This document shows, piece after piece, positions 24,535 to 35,711 of a DNA stretch of 64,000 nucleotides. Position numbers and translations under genes: made by a program. This DNA comes from Azadirachta indica (Eukaryota > Streptophyta > Magnoliopsida > Sapindales > Meliaceae). The notes beneath the pieces are model-generated. The model was given only the letters and a program-made list of their open reading frames with translations, was not told the DNA's origin and made no database searches. The stretch covers positions 2,506,663-2,570,662 of the forward strand of contig CM040442.1 of assembly GCA_022749755.1 (NCBI GenBank), in the 5' to 3' direction. How positions within the stretch are numbered: position 1 is the first letter of the stretch; every line of letters starts with the position of its first letter.

Positions 24535-25620
24535 ATGGAAGTCCTCATCTTCCTTGCTGCTATAGTATCAGTGGCAACTACTGAAGCAGTTCCCTACCAA
24601 AGTCACATTCTCCTTCCACGCTCTGGCTCTGCAGGCCAGCCCGTCCCCGTTCTTAACTGCCTGAGCTGGAGGCTAGCCGTGGAAACGAACAACATCCTCG
24701 ACTGGGACGTGGTTCCAGAGGAGTGTGCGTACTATGTTGGGGATTACATGATAGGATCCCAGTACCCTGCAGATTGCGAGTTTGTAGCTTCTGCTGCATA
24801 CGAACATGCTAAGAATGTTGAGCTCAAAGGAGATGGCAAAGATGTTTGGGTTTTTGATATTGGTGAAACTTCACTTTCCAACCTTCCTTACTATTCTCGA
24901 GCTGATGTTCTATTTGGGTAAGCAAATAATTAACATATATCTAACATGAATCTTATTCAAAACATTAATTTTATATAAATGTCATTTTTTTTAATTAAAA
25001 AAATTAATTAAATTAAATTAAGCACTCATTTTTAAATTAATTTGATTGATTGCAGGTCAAAGGAGTACAATGCGACAGCGAAAAAAGAATGGATATTGGA
25101 AGGCAAAGCACCAGCATTACTAGCTACTCTTCATCTTTACAATCAATTATTGGAACTCGGGTACAAGATTGTCTTTATTTCAGGCAGATCTGAAAGTACT
25201 TATAAAAATATTACAGAAATAAATATGAAGAATGCTGGTTACCACACTTGGGAGAAGTTGATACTAAGGTATATAATTAATTAATTAATTAGGCATCACT
25301 TCTTTTTCGCTTTTCCTGTTTAATTCTGAACAATTATCGATTATTTAAAGTCTCTTTAAGTTTTTATTTTTTTTTTTTTTGTTTACACTTTTTCAATTGT
25401 TGCTTGATTAATAGTGGTTTATCTATTTGTATGTACATGTAGGAAAAACTCTGAAAAGGGAACACCGTTAGTGGTATACAAATCAAAGAAAAGAGGGGAG
25501 CTAGTGAATCAAGGATACAGAATTATAGGCAACATGGGAGATCAATGGAGCGATTTGTTGGGGTTTTATGTTGGCAACGGAACATTTAAACTCCCAAATC
25601 CAATGTTCTACGCCAATTAA
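24535..25620 (+). CDS. AP3: class B acid phosphatase-like, second catalytic Asp replaced by Gly
   Basis: Three exons, 24535-24917, 25056-25268, 25443-25620, 774 nt, 257 residues, no frame break. Short signal peptide (MEVLIFLAAIVSVATTEA), then CLSWRLAVETNNI, motif II VFISGRSE, VVYKSKKR and motif III GNMGDQWSD. Motif I reads VFDIGETSLSNLPYYS: the first Asp (nucleophile) is present but the second, the general acid/base in HAD enzymes, is Gly (GGT for GAT). Exon 2 is 213 nt, one codon longer than its paralogues. Enzymatic activity is expected to be very low. A storage role is possible by analogy with soybean VSPs, which also lost a motif I Asp while remaining abundant. Early drift to a pseudogene cannot be excluded. 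TATTTAAAGAGTCAATATG lies ~80 bp upstream. Confidence 0.9.
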
Positions 25621-25661
25621 CATATATATATCTATATATATATATATATATATATATGTAC
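25621..25661. repeat. (TA)n microsatellite after AP3
   Basis: TA dinucleotide tract with one interruption, immediately following the AP3 stop codon. Confidence 0.85.
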
Positions 25662-26013
25662 TGCATCGTTTGCATGCAAATGAATAAATTAATGCTAAGT
25701 TAATCTCTTGACTATGAATAATGCTTGCTCTTTTTTTTTTTTTTTTGGGGTTTTTCCTGTGTTGCTTTTGAGCATGTGAAGAAGATGTAGAACCAGATTC
25801 CTCTAATAAATTATGGTATTTCGGCTTTACTTAAATGTATACTGCAACTTGATACATATTGGAAGACAATCAAAAAACATCTTTCAAATGTGACATGCGA
25901 CGATAGAGTTTGTTGGCATTATGGGACTAAAAATTTCACTTGCTATATGAATATCAGGAGAAAATTTTAAATGTGCCACCAGTCCTTAATCGAATCAATT
26001 AAACAATATATCA

Positions 26014-26685
26014 TTTTAGGCAAACAGTACAGGAAAGAGTCAGAAAATTGTTGTTAACAAGGCCATTTTCTATGCTGAAAGCCTAAACTCGCCGAAAGGA
26101 CATCGGGGTTTTCGACATAGATGAAAGTAGAGGTGCAAATGATCATGTCGGGCCAATACGGTCTAAGAAAAATGTCTATGCAAACTCTCGGATTGGACCG
26201 ACACACACAGTAAAATGAATTAAGTCTGCATTATTCAATGAATGGGTCAACAAAGGCGAGCACCATCGTACCAGAAAGTCTAAGACTGTACAACAAAGTT
26301 ATTGTCGCTTGGGGTTAAAATTGTGTTCATCACAGGAAGACCAGAAGACCACAGAAAAGTTACAAAAAAAGATTTACAGAACGTTGGATTCCACACACGG
26401 GAAAAGCTCATCCACAAGTAAGTATTAAGGGTTTAACAATATTATTGTACACCAGGTCTAAAAGTAATGATATCAGATGTTACTAAACTTTTTAACTAGT
26501 ATTAATTTTGGATGCAGGGAACCATCGTATTCTGTATTGTGTACAAATCAAGTGAAAGAAAAGAGCTCCAGAAGAGAGGATACAGGATCATTAGAAACAT
26601 AGGTGATCAATGGAGCCATCTGCTTGGCACTATCACTGGAAATCGGACTTTCAAGCTGTCTGATCCGTTGTACTACATCAGCTAG
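26014..26685 (+). pseudogene. AP4: truncated acid phosphatase pseudogene
   Basis: Relic of an AP2-type gene. Exon 1 starts mid-exon (~26,016, at the GQQYRKDSEVV region), has lost bases in the GDGKDIW segment and ends after FDIDE at ~26,120. Exon 2 remains at 26,228-26,417 with its donor, and exon 3 at 26,518-26,685 lacks the GKTA segment. The N-terminal half, including the signal peptide, is missing. Motif III survives as NIGDQWSH, with the last Asp lost. A hAT-like fragment sits between the exon 1 and exon 2 relics. Confidence 0.85.
26126..26220 (+). mobile_element. Possible hAT-type transposon fragment inside AP4
   Basis: TAGAGGTGCAAATGATCATG followed by CGGGCC and similar GC-rich words resembles the ends of plant hAT elements. 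It occupies the place of intron 1 and the motif I end of AP4, and is absent from AP2 and AP6. Only a fragment is visible. Confidence 0.3.
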
Positions 26686-27390
26686 TAGTTGAAAGTTTAG
26701 GGTTAATTTAGAATGAATATAAGAACATTCAGTGCACCAAATTTTATTGGATAGTCATTCTCGAATATTATTATTAAGAGAATTAACAAATTTTCTAGTG
26801 GTATCTGAGAGAAATTGATTGCTTGGAAACTCTATGGCCTTTGCCTGCTTTTGTACTCTCCTTTCTTTATTCTGTTTAATTAGTATCTCTAGGCAAATTT
26901 TTTCTTAGAGATTTTCCTTTTTTTCAAAAAAAAAAAAATAATAATTGGAAACCCCATGTGTGGATTAGCAAAATATTGCATCTTGTGTCGCAATTATATC
27001 CAATATCACATGCAATGCAAGTCTCGCTAGTGAATATCTTGTAATTAGGATAACAATATTCGAATTCTTGCAATGATTTTAAAAGTAACACTGTTATTTC
27101 TGTTGAAATAATTGAGATCCATATTGTTTAGTATTAAGTAATAAAATATACAGGAATTTGTTTATTTTAACAGGAGCTAGGCAGGATGTTATTTGTTATA
27201 AATTAAAAACATTATGTTTATTTGCAAAATCTTATTTCGGAATTCAAATATTATTATTCCATGATAATTTTTATATCTAGCACTTCAAAAACGAACATCC
27301 CAACGCGGCCCAAATTGACAAATCACGAAACCTGGCCCTAAAATTAGCCCAAAACAAACTTTTTTGGTGTATGTTTCGGCCGAAAATGGA
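26686..27390. repeat. AP4 3' flank, duplicated
   Basis: Second copy of the AP2 3' flank (21,976-22,690), with shared order of all landmarks. No coding region. Confidence 0.75.
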
Positions 27391-27409
27391 AAGATTTGTT
27401 GGATCTTTT

Positions 27410-28640
27410 CTTATTTTGGATGTTGATTGTCATCGGATTATATTTTTTGTGATAAATTCTACGTTGGTTCTTGCAATTATTAATAATTTTGATTCATAGT
27501 TATTATCTTGAGTGGTAATTAAAGTGACAAGCATGTTTGTTTATGTAACTCCCGAAATAATATAGGAATTTGTTCAATGATGAGCAATAGTATAGGAGTT
27601 TCCAAATCGGGCCTGGTTTTGTGGTACTATTTATAAAACAGTATGCTAAATTCACATTTAGAAGCCACAAGATATGAAAAATATAATAATCAATTAATGG
27701 CGCCGGAGAATAGTTAACAACGGAATGAAAAAACAATTGCATGCTTTCAACAGTTTGCTCGAACTTGCGAATAGAATGGATGCATATGATTGCCAATGGA
27801 TGAAATAATTAGGTGAAATTTCTCGGAGATTAAATTTTCATGGAGGACAGATTTTCATTAAGAAATTCCTGAAAAAGCTCCAGGGCTTTTTATTTTCATT
27901 TTTCGTTCTTTGTTCCATTAACTGATGATCTGGGTGTAGGTCATTCTATTCCTATCCCCCAATATATTACTAAAAGGAATATTTTTCAACGTTTTTTCAT
28001 TTCCTAGTTTTTGGTACGTTTTAACTCTCTTTCTTTTAACAGTAAAGGCATACAAAATTTTCTTTCTTGCGAAGCTGCCTGACATCTACTGATCTATCAT
28101 ATTCACAAAGCCCTCTCTAACTCCTCAGACCATGTCGCTGGGGCCTTCGCGTTTTCTGCTTTCTTGCTTAGATATTTCAGGAAGAGGACTTGGACCGGTT
28201 ACATCACAATATACACAACGTGGAAGAACAGTTCTTGGAGATTTCTTGTTCATAATGATTCATCAAACTGTGATGAACGGTACTACTCCTCGCTGAACTC
28301 GCATACGACAACTTTTACATTCACATTCATTAACCCTAGTTGTTGGCCGAATTGCTTCTCTAATATGCAGCTGAGTTTGTGCTGTTATTATGGTGATTGT
28401 ATTGATTATATACACAGTTCGCATAATAAAAGGAAGCAATTACGATCCAAATTTGTTTTATTTCACAGAATTAAACAACTCCTACACAATACAGACGATG
28501 TATTTTATCTTCAAAACGGTAAACATCTTGAAATTAAGAAGGATAGCTGAACTGATTGACTGCAACTATTGCATAATTGAATTTTTTTTTTTTTTCGTCT
28601 TATGGTTTTATCAAAGGTCATTTTTTTTAATCCTCTATGG
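27410..28640. repeat. Segmental duplication, flank copy C, carrying PPR intron sequence
   Basis: Its left part (27,440-27,900) matches the PPR intron at 13,220-14,095: TTCTTGCAATTATTAATxATTTTG, GAAGCCxCAAGATATGAAAA, GAGAATAGTTAAC. At ~27,905 it jumps to sequence matching 15,545 onward, so PPR exon 2 is absent. The 128-codon open frame at 28,164 falls in this noncoding repeat and is not a gene. Confidence 0.75.
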
Positions 28641-28946
28641 TCCTCAGATTTGCAAAACATAAAGAGTTTTCAAACCTCTAACTTCACGTGCTAAGTTTGA
28701 AACAGTTTTTTTTAATTTTTGAAGTACACATTTCAATAAAACAGCTAAAGCACCATAATTTATTAAAGGAATCAGGTTCTACGCCTTGTTCACGTGCTCA
28801 AAAGTAACACAGGGAAAAAACGAGAGAGAGAAAAGAAAAAGCAAGCATTCTTGGCCAAGAACATAGCATTAATTTATTCATATGCATGCAAACCATGCTA
28901 TTAACATTTTATTTAAACGATAGATGGTAACATTATTTTTTTTTAT

Positions 28947-30268
28947 TTAGCCAATGTAGAACATTGGATCGGGGACCTTAAAAGTTCTGTTGCCAACATA
29001 ATCTCCCAACAAATCGCTCCATTGATCTCCCATGTTGCCTATGATTCTGTGTCCTGGCTTCACTTGCTCCCCTCGTTTCTTTGATTTGTATACTACTGCT
29101 GTTGTACCCTTTTCAGAGGTTTGCCTGCATTAAAAATGAAAAAAAATAAAAATAAAAAGATGACTTCAAGTAATTCACAACTATTCTGAAATTAAATCAC
29201 TGCCTAGCTGCCGTGCTTTCAGAATTAAACAAAAAAATAGCAGAAAAAGAAAAATAAAACTAAAGAAGTGATTTTAATTACTTTAGTATAAGCTTCTCCC
29301 AAGTATGGTAACCAACGTTCTTCATATTTATTTCTGTGACATTGCTTATGCTTTCAGATTTGCCTGTAAGAAAGACAATCTTGTACCCAAGTTTCAATAA
29401 TTTATTGTAAAGATTAAGAGTGGCTGGTAATGCTGGTGCTATGCCTTCCAGTTCCCATTCTGTAAACGATGTCTCATTGTACTCCTTTGCCCTGAAATCA
29501 AAATTAAAAATTAATTAGTTCTTAATTTAATTATTCTTCCCCGGAAACGTCTATTAAAAAGAAATAAATGTCAACCTTTTCACTTGCAGATTCGCAGACC
29601 TTGGACATAGAAACGTTTATAGCTTGAAATGAGTATCATAAAAAAGATCTCGTAAAAGTAAATAAATCAAAACTTAGGTATATTAGTATTAACTCTGTCA
29701 ATATCTTTTTTCGTGATACTTATATATTAGTAAACTTAGGTAAGTCTCCTTATATCTCTCTGAATTTGTGTATTAACTAAAATTTTCCTACAAAATTGTC
29801 ATAAAAAATCTCCAGATTTATTAGGATTAAAAAAACAGAGTTATAGAGAATATTTTGCTTAGTATATTAATTATTTGCTTAACTAAATGCATTTTCAGGT
29901 CGAGCATAATAAGGAAGATTAGAGAGTGAAGTTTCATCAACGTCAAAAACCCAAACATCTTTGCCATCTCCTTTGAGCTGAATGCTCTTAGCGTATTTGT
30001 ATGCAGCAGATTCTACAAAGTTGCAGTCTTCACGGTACTGGGAACCGAGTATGTAGTGGCCAACATAGTTCTCACACTCCGCCGGAACCACGTTCCATTC
30101 GAGGATATTGTTGGTTTCCACGGCTAGCCTCCAGCTCAGGCAGTTAAGACCGGTAACAACCTGGCCTGCAGAGCCGGAGCGTGGCCGGAGAAGGTGAATT
30201 TGGTAGGGAACTGCTTCAGTAGTTGCCACTATAGCGGCAAGGAAGAAGAAGAGTGATACGAAATTCAT
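28947..30268 (-). pseudogene. AP5: class B acid phosphatase / VSP with destroyed splice donor
   Basis: Exons on the minus strand: 30268-29883, 29491-29282, 29124-28947. All three are open and in family phase. Signal peptide MNFVSLFFFLAAIVATTEA, CLSWRLAVETNNI, motif I VFDVDETSLSNLPYYA, motif II FLTGKSE, VVYKSKKR, motif III GNMGDQWSDLLGD. The single fatal change is at the intron 1 donor: AP3 has TTTGG|GTAAGCAAATAATTAA where AP5 has TTTAG|TTAAGCAAATAATTAA (positions 29,882-29,881). Read-through stops at once (TAA at 29,881-29,879). A GT one base upstream would shift frame. The coding sequence is otherwise well kept, so inactivation looks recent. Confidence 0.75.
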
Positions 30269-30498
30269 TTTTCTTTTTGGTGATGCTTGAAAATTTTTGC
30301 TTGGATTGGGATTAGAGGATTCATGAATATTGGCTCCTTAAATAAGTTCTATCTTGTTAAAATGACCCTTAGTATATTATTTAATATTCTATTTTCTTTT
30401 TTAAATTTTGATATGAGTTAGATTTGAAACCTAAATTTTTATATCATTCCCACAAATTTTTACTGTTAATCATGCGAATAGATATTTGGAATATGTGA

Positions 30499-30499
<1 letters not shown>

Positions 30500-30547
<48 letters not shown>
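30500..30547. repeat. (ATT)n microsatellite
   Basis: About 15 uninterrupted ATT repeats. Confidence 0.95.
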
Positions 30548-31339
30548 TATCGGTGATTATTGATCAACCTATAGTTCACCATGAGTCCAAACAATTTGAA
30601 AAAAATCAACTGTTTCAAAATGACATATCCTAGATGGTGCTAGCATATTTCCCACAAACTTTTGGTTTAAGGTAAATATAGAATCTAATCATAAGGCTGT
30701 CTTTTTTAAGACCGACCATAACTTGCTATTGTTCAGTTTTAATATTTGTTGGATGTAATATTTAGTAACATTGATTTTAGAAATACAAACTTTATTCTTA
30801 TAATATGATATAATAGTAACATTATATTATTAGCATATTTTTAAAAAAAAAATTTTTATCATTTAATTTTTCTAATAAACAATAATAAAATGCAGAAAGT
30901 TAAAAGAAAAACTGTGTTTTGAGTCACTTATCTGAATTCATGTGAATAGACATAAATAAAATTTTTGTTATAAATCAAAATTATTGTTTTGTATAATTTA
31001 TGAAAAAAATCGAGAATTTCATATTTTTACATATATATTTATACTTATTTATAAATTACTAAATTTATACACTTCTAACATTTTGAGATTGAATTTGATA
31101 TATTTATTAATTATGGTACATTAATTATATATATGAAATTTAATTTCAATCATTAGAAATAAATATATCGATCTAAAAATAAGTGTATATAGATATATAT
31201 ATATATATATATATGAAACTTCCAATTTGTTCCCATAATTTATTTACATAAATTCATGAGCATTTGTTTGTTAGTAAGCAAAAGATAAAATAAAATAAAA
31301 TTAACCTAAAAATTGTTAGGAATGTTATGTAAATTATAC

Positions 31340-31640
31340 CGTGTACTTATTAAATGTGCCCGACAGCTTTCACAATTATTCTCAGCTTTTGCAAATCTAC
31401 GAGCTACTGGAGCACAATGGGACGGAAGCAAGAAACAAAAGCAGGGCCCATTGGGCCGAACCTTTAATGCCAAGGCGCCCACGAGAGATAAAGTGACTCC
31501 CTCAATGCTTTTTATTTTTTTTTTTTTAAGTGAAGTCACTCTCAATGGTGAAAACATGTGCTATTATTAGTACAACTTGTGAACGTGGTTCCAAATCAAT
31601 AAATATTTATCTCTTTCATTTTCAATTATAAATAAATGAA
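31340..31640. repeat. Segmental duplication, flank copy D
   Basis: Matches the right ends of copies A and B (TTTxACAAT..GAGCTTxTGCxAATC, GGGCCCATTGGGCC region, GTGCTATTATTAGT). It is framed by the 31-bp inverted repeat described separately. Confidence 0.65.
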
Positions 31641-31671
31641 AATAATTGTGAAAGCTGTCGGGCACATTTAA
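31350..31671. repeat. 31-bp perfect inverted repeat
   Basis: Arms 31,350-31,380 and 31,641-31,671 are exact reverse complements (core GTGCCCGACAGCTTTCACAA). They are separated by 260 bp of flank copy D. Confidence 0.9.
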
Positions 31672-33803
31672 CGAATGTAAAACATCTCGACCTGTCAACT
31701 TTTTCTTTTACTCTCAAACTTTCAATAAAATTTGATGTTGGTGGCTGAGATTGAGAGGTTGTTTCTGCTTCACAATTCTCGTTTATAGGAAAGATGATAC
31801 ATGCGATGAAATGTATATATATATTTCTTTAAAATAATTTTGAGTTTCTGTTTGAACGTAAATAAGAAACTCTTCAAATCTTAATTTTAATAAGATTTAA
31901 ATTTGTCGTTATATGAGTTAATTACTTACGAACTGCAAATTTTAGTTGAATAATTTTAGATTCTAATTCTAAACAACTTAAATGATTGAAGAAGTACTTG
32001 GAGTTATTGTAGCTTGTCTGCTGATAATTGCTCGTACCAACATAAATATCTTATTGTTCAAAATCATGCCAGTTTATTTTTAACTAGTAAAAGAATTATA
32101 TTAAATAGACACTTAAATTTCTCAAAAGTTTGACCAATATTTATACAGTAAATATCACTAAAATAAATTTTTTACTCTAAGTGGTCCTCTATATTATGCC
32201 ATGATTTTGGATAGGCGGCAGATTGTCAACAAGCTCAATTGATAACCATTACAATATAAAAGTGCTTTGCATATCTTCAACTCTCTAAGTAATCTGCTCC
32301 CATCTCATGCATTTAGAGTTTGGTTCAGTGTATCCATCATTTTCACCTTGTTTAATTTCCTTTTTGAAAATTAAAAATAATGTATATAACTCATGTAGTG
32401 CACTTCTCGGAGATTAAGCTAGAATGGATAATCACGATCACTTAATTACGACATAATTAATGGAGATTATACACAATGTCAAAGCACATACAATAAAGTA
32501 TATATCCTCTGAAAATGCTAAACCTCCACTGAAGTAATTGTGGCTCCATAACATTCTGAAAATGAAGGGGGAAACCATACAATCCATCCAATTTGGATCC
32601 TTGAGAAGAAGAAAAGGCCAAATGGATTCCTTCCAAGTTAATTGCTTAATTTCCCTTACTGTCTTCAAAGGCCAAGAGCTCAAAATTTTCTAGGGTCAAT
32701 ATATGCATCAAAGAGTAGCAAAAAGAAATGGAAAAAAGATAATACGAAAAGTCAACTCGTGTATATGTTATTTGAAAGAAATATTCAATTACTTAATCAG
32801 CAACTTTTCAATGTAATTATGCAAAGGAGCTGCAATTCTTCAAATAAGTAACAAGTACGCACACAGAATATTTTATCTTTTTAACATTTTACTAAAAAAA
32901 TAAACTTCTAGATCTCAAAACAGATTTACCAAATAAAGCAAAATATATAATAGTAATTAAATAATTCATATGAAAGGAGAATCTCTCGAGCAGGAATATA
33001 AAACCCCTGCCGACAAGTGATTATTCCAATATGAACCAATTAATATTATAAGCAGCAGCTTCAGAATTATAATCCTTTTGTATGAAAAAAAGGAGAAAAT
33101 GACAATTTAAACGCCAAACTTCACCCTTTTTCCGCTTGCATCAACAGGATATATCTATATATTTATAATCGAGGAATTTTGGATTTTCCCTTGGTTCACA
33201 TCAAGCTAGCTATTACGCCCGTGACTACATATATAAAGATAGGCTTGAAGAGTTTTTATTTTCTTAATATATTGTTATTTAATCTAAGTTCCATAAATAT
33301 ATATACATATTTATGTATGTATATTTATTTATTAAAATATCTTATTAAGAGAAAATTTATATTAATAATTACAAGTTAATCAATAATATGTTTATTTTTT
33401 ATTTTCTAATTTCTATTACAGTAGTCTAAATATAAGTAATTGGACACACCATATATATACCCTTATAAATTATTAGATAAAGTGTATATGGTCGGAAATA
33501 AATAGCTTTTATAATGGCTTATTAAAACTATAATTGAACATATTTTTATTTAGATATTTCTATTGATGTACTGAGTGAAAAAAATTTAACTTGGTTTAAT
33601 TCAAATGTACGTATACTGAATTTTCAATGTTAGGTTAATATGAAACTTTTCATAATTAAAAAAAGAAACAAATTTTTAAGTCTAGTAAAGCAATATATAT
33701 GATTAATTTAACAAATTGAAAGGTCAAAAAGTTTTACCTCAACCCGATCAAATGTTCACACTATGCAATTTAGTTGCATTCCGAGGTCATTAAACAAGCC
33801 AGA

Positions 33804-33828
33804 GTCTTTATAAACGAGGCAAAAATAG
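33804..33828 (+). promoter_or_regulatory. AP6 core promoter block
   Basis: CTTTATAAACGAGGCAAAAATAG, a version of the TATA-GGAGGCAAA block, about 45-70 bp upstream of the AP6 ATG. Confidence 0.6.
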
Positions 33829-33871
33829 TCATCAATTGCTTTTTCTCTTCTGCAAAAGTAGTTCTTATACC

Positions 33872-34949
33872 ATGGGAATTCTACTCCCGTTTCCATTTTT
33901 CTTTTTCCTAGCTACACTTCTAGCAACAACGGAAGGCTCAAACCACCACAGTGCTCATCAGATTCACCTTCTCAGGCCACAATCCGGTGCCCGGAGTACA
34001 GATATCCCCGGCGTAACATGCCAGAGTTGGCGACTTGGAGTGGAAACTAACAACATTAGGGGATGGAAAACTGTTCCGGACAAGTGTGAAGGCTACGTGG
34101 GGCATTACATGTTAGGCCAGCAGTACAGGCAAGACTCGGAAGTTGTTGCTAACGAGGCCATTCTCTATGCTCAAAGCCTGAAACTCGCCGGAGACGGCAA
34201 GGACATCTGGGTTTTCGACATAGATGAAACTTCGCTGTCAAATTTGCCCTATTATGCTAAGCATGGATTCGGGTACGCAACCCTTAAAATATATTAGTCG
34301 TCAATTTTTGTTGACTTTTTTTATTTTATTTTATTTTATTTTTCGGTTCATGCGCACAAGATATGGACAACATGGTTGATTCTGGTGAGAAATTAAATTT
34401 GCAGGGTGGAACCGTATAACTCTACATTATTCAGTGAATGGGTCAACAAAGGGAAAGCACCATCATTACCAGAAAGTCTTAGACTGTACAAAAAACTATT
34501 ATCGCTTGGGGTTAAGGTTGTGTTCATCACAGGAAGACCAGAAGACCAGAGAAAAGTTACAACAAAAAATTTAAAGAACGTTGGCTTCCGCACCTGGGAA
34601 AAGCTCATCCACAAGTAAGTATCAACACGTACCATCATATTAAAAAGAAATGATATTCCGTGAGGGTTTAACATTAATAGTATTTGACGCCAAATCTAAA
34701 AATAATGAGATGCGATCTATTTATTTTGAACTTTTATTTTAACTTTTATATATAAATAATTTTGGGTGCAGGGGATCATCGTATTCAGGAAAAACAGCAG
34801 TTGTGTACAAATCGAGTGAAAGAAAAAAGCTTGAGAAGAGAGGATACAGGATCATTGGAAACATAGGTGATCAATGGAGCGATCTACTTGGCACCAACAC
34901 AGGGAATCGAACATTCAAGCTGCCTGATCCGTTGTATTACATTAGCTAA
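33872..34949 (+). CDS. AP6: class B acid phosphatase / VSP-like
   Basis: Intact: exons 33872-34272, 34405-34614, 34772-34949, 789 nt, 262 residues. The start was chosen at MGILLPFPFFFFLATLLA by alignment with AP2. An upstream in-frame ATG at 33,836 would put CKSSSYT residues before the signal peptide and lies close to the TATA box. Motif I VFDIDETSLSNLPYYA, motif II VFITGRPE, VVYKSSER and motif III GNIGDQWSDLLG are all complete. Nearly identical to AP2 in exon 1 but with diverged introns, so recent conversion or strong constraint is likely. Predicted secreted or vacuolar phosphatase or storage protein. Confidence 0.93.
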
Positions 34950-35711
34950 TTAATTGATGTCACTTTCATTAGGGTTACGTTTAGAGTAAGAAAATCAACA
35001 AATTTTCTTCGAATTAGAAACCCCATTTTCCGATCTTGTGTTGCAACCAAATCCAATCACATTCATGCAAGTCTCCCAGAGAATGGCATGATAATTGGGA
35101 TAATAAATCTTGGAATTCCTACATTTGTTATGATTTTGTATCTATATCAAGCACGCTCTTTCTTTTCTTTGGAGAAGATTGAATCACTCTTAGTGTTAAA
35201 TTACCAATAATACATTCTATTGACTTTTCTTACAAAGGAATTTGCTTATGCCTTCTTGTAGCAAGATTCAAAATATTATACATTTATTTGCAAGACTATA
35301 AATATTTAGAGATTGAAATATAATATTCGATGATAACTTATATAACTAGAAACCAAAAATATGGACATCCAAAGATTGCAACTCGGCCCACATTGGCAAA
35401 TGACAAACCTGGCCCTAACATTAGCCCAATAAATTGACCTGACCGCATCATCGCCGAGGATGAATATCATGCCATGGAAAGGCCATAAAACTTGAGCAAC
35501 AATTGAAAAATAAACCAAAATGCAAATTTTCTTTTAACCATTTTTTGAATTTTATCACATTACGTTACAAAGCAAATGATACACAATGAATATTAAGCAC
35601 ACAAATAAGACCAATACGTGACAATTTATTTGTAAATTTTTCTAATCGTAGACACACAAATTTGGTGCGCTCAAGGCACTAGCAAATTTATTCATCCAGT
35701 ACTCCGTTTGA
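34950..35711. other. AP6-AP7 spacer (tail-to-tail)
   Basis: 34,950-35,470 is a diverged copy of the AP2 3' flank (GGACATCC..CTCGGCCCACATTGGCAAAT). The rest is the 3' side of AP7. No gene seen. Confidence 0.6.

Larger units (their letters stand above)
30269..33871. other. AP5-AP6 spacer
   Basis: No accepted gene. It holds the AP5 promoter (TATTTAAGGAGCC on the minus strand near 30,340), an (ATT)n tract, flank copy D with a 31-bp inverted repeat, a (TA)n tract at 31,191-31,214, sequence matching the AP1-AP2 spacer (32,300-33,200), and the AP6 promoter. Low-complexity AT runs fill the rest. Confidence 0.5.

Noticed and set aside
28164..28550. 128-codon plus-strand open frame
   Set aside because: It lies wholly in flank copy C, a duplicated noncoding segment; the homologous sequence in copies A and B is not open in the same frame.
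33836..33871. Upstream ATG extending AP6
   Set aside because: It would place polar residues before the signal peptide and lies within a few bases of the promoter block; AP2 starts at the equivalent of 33,872.
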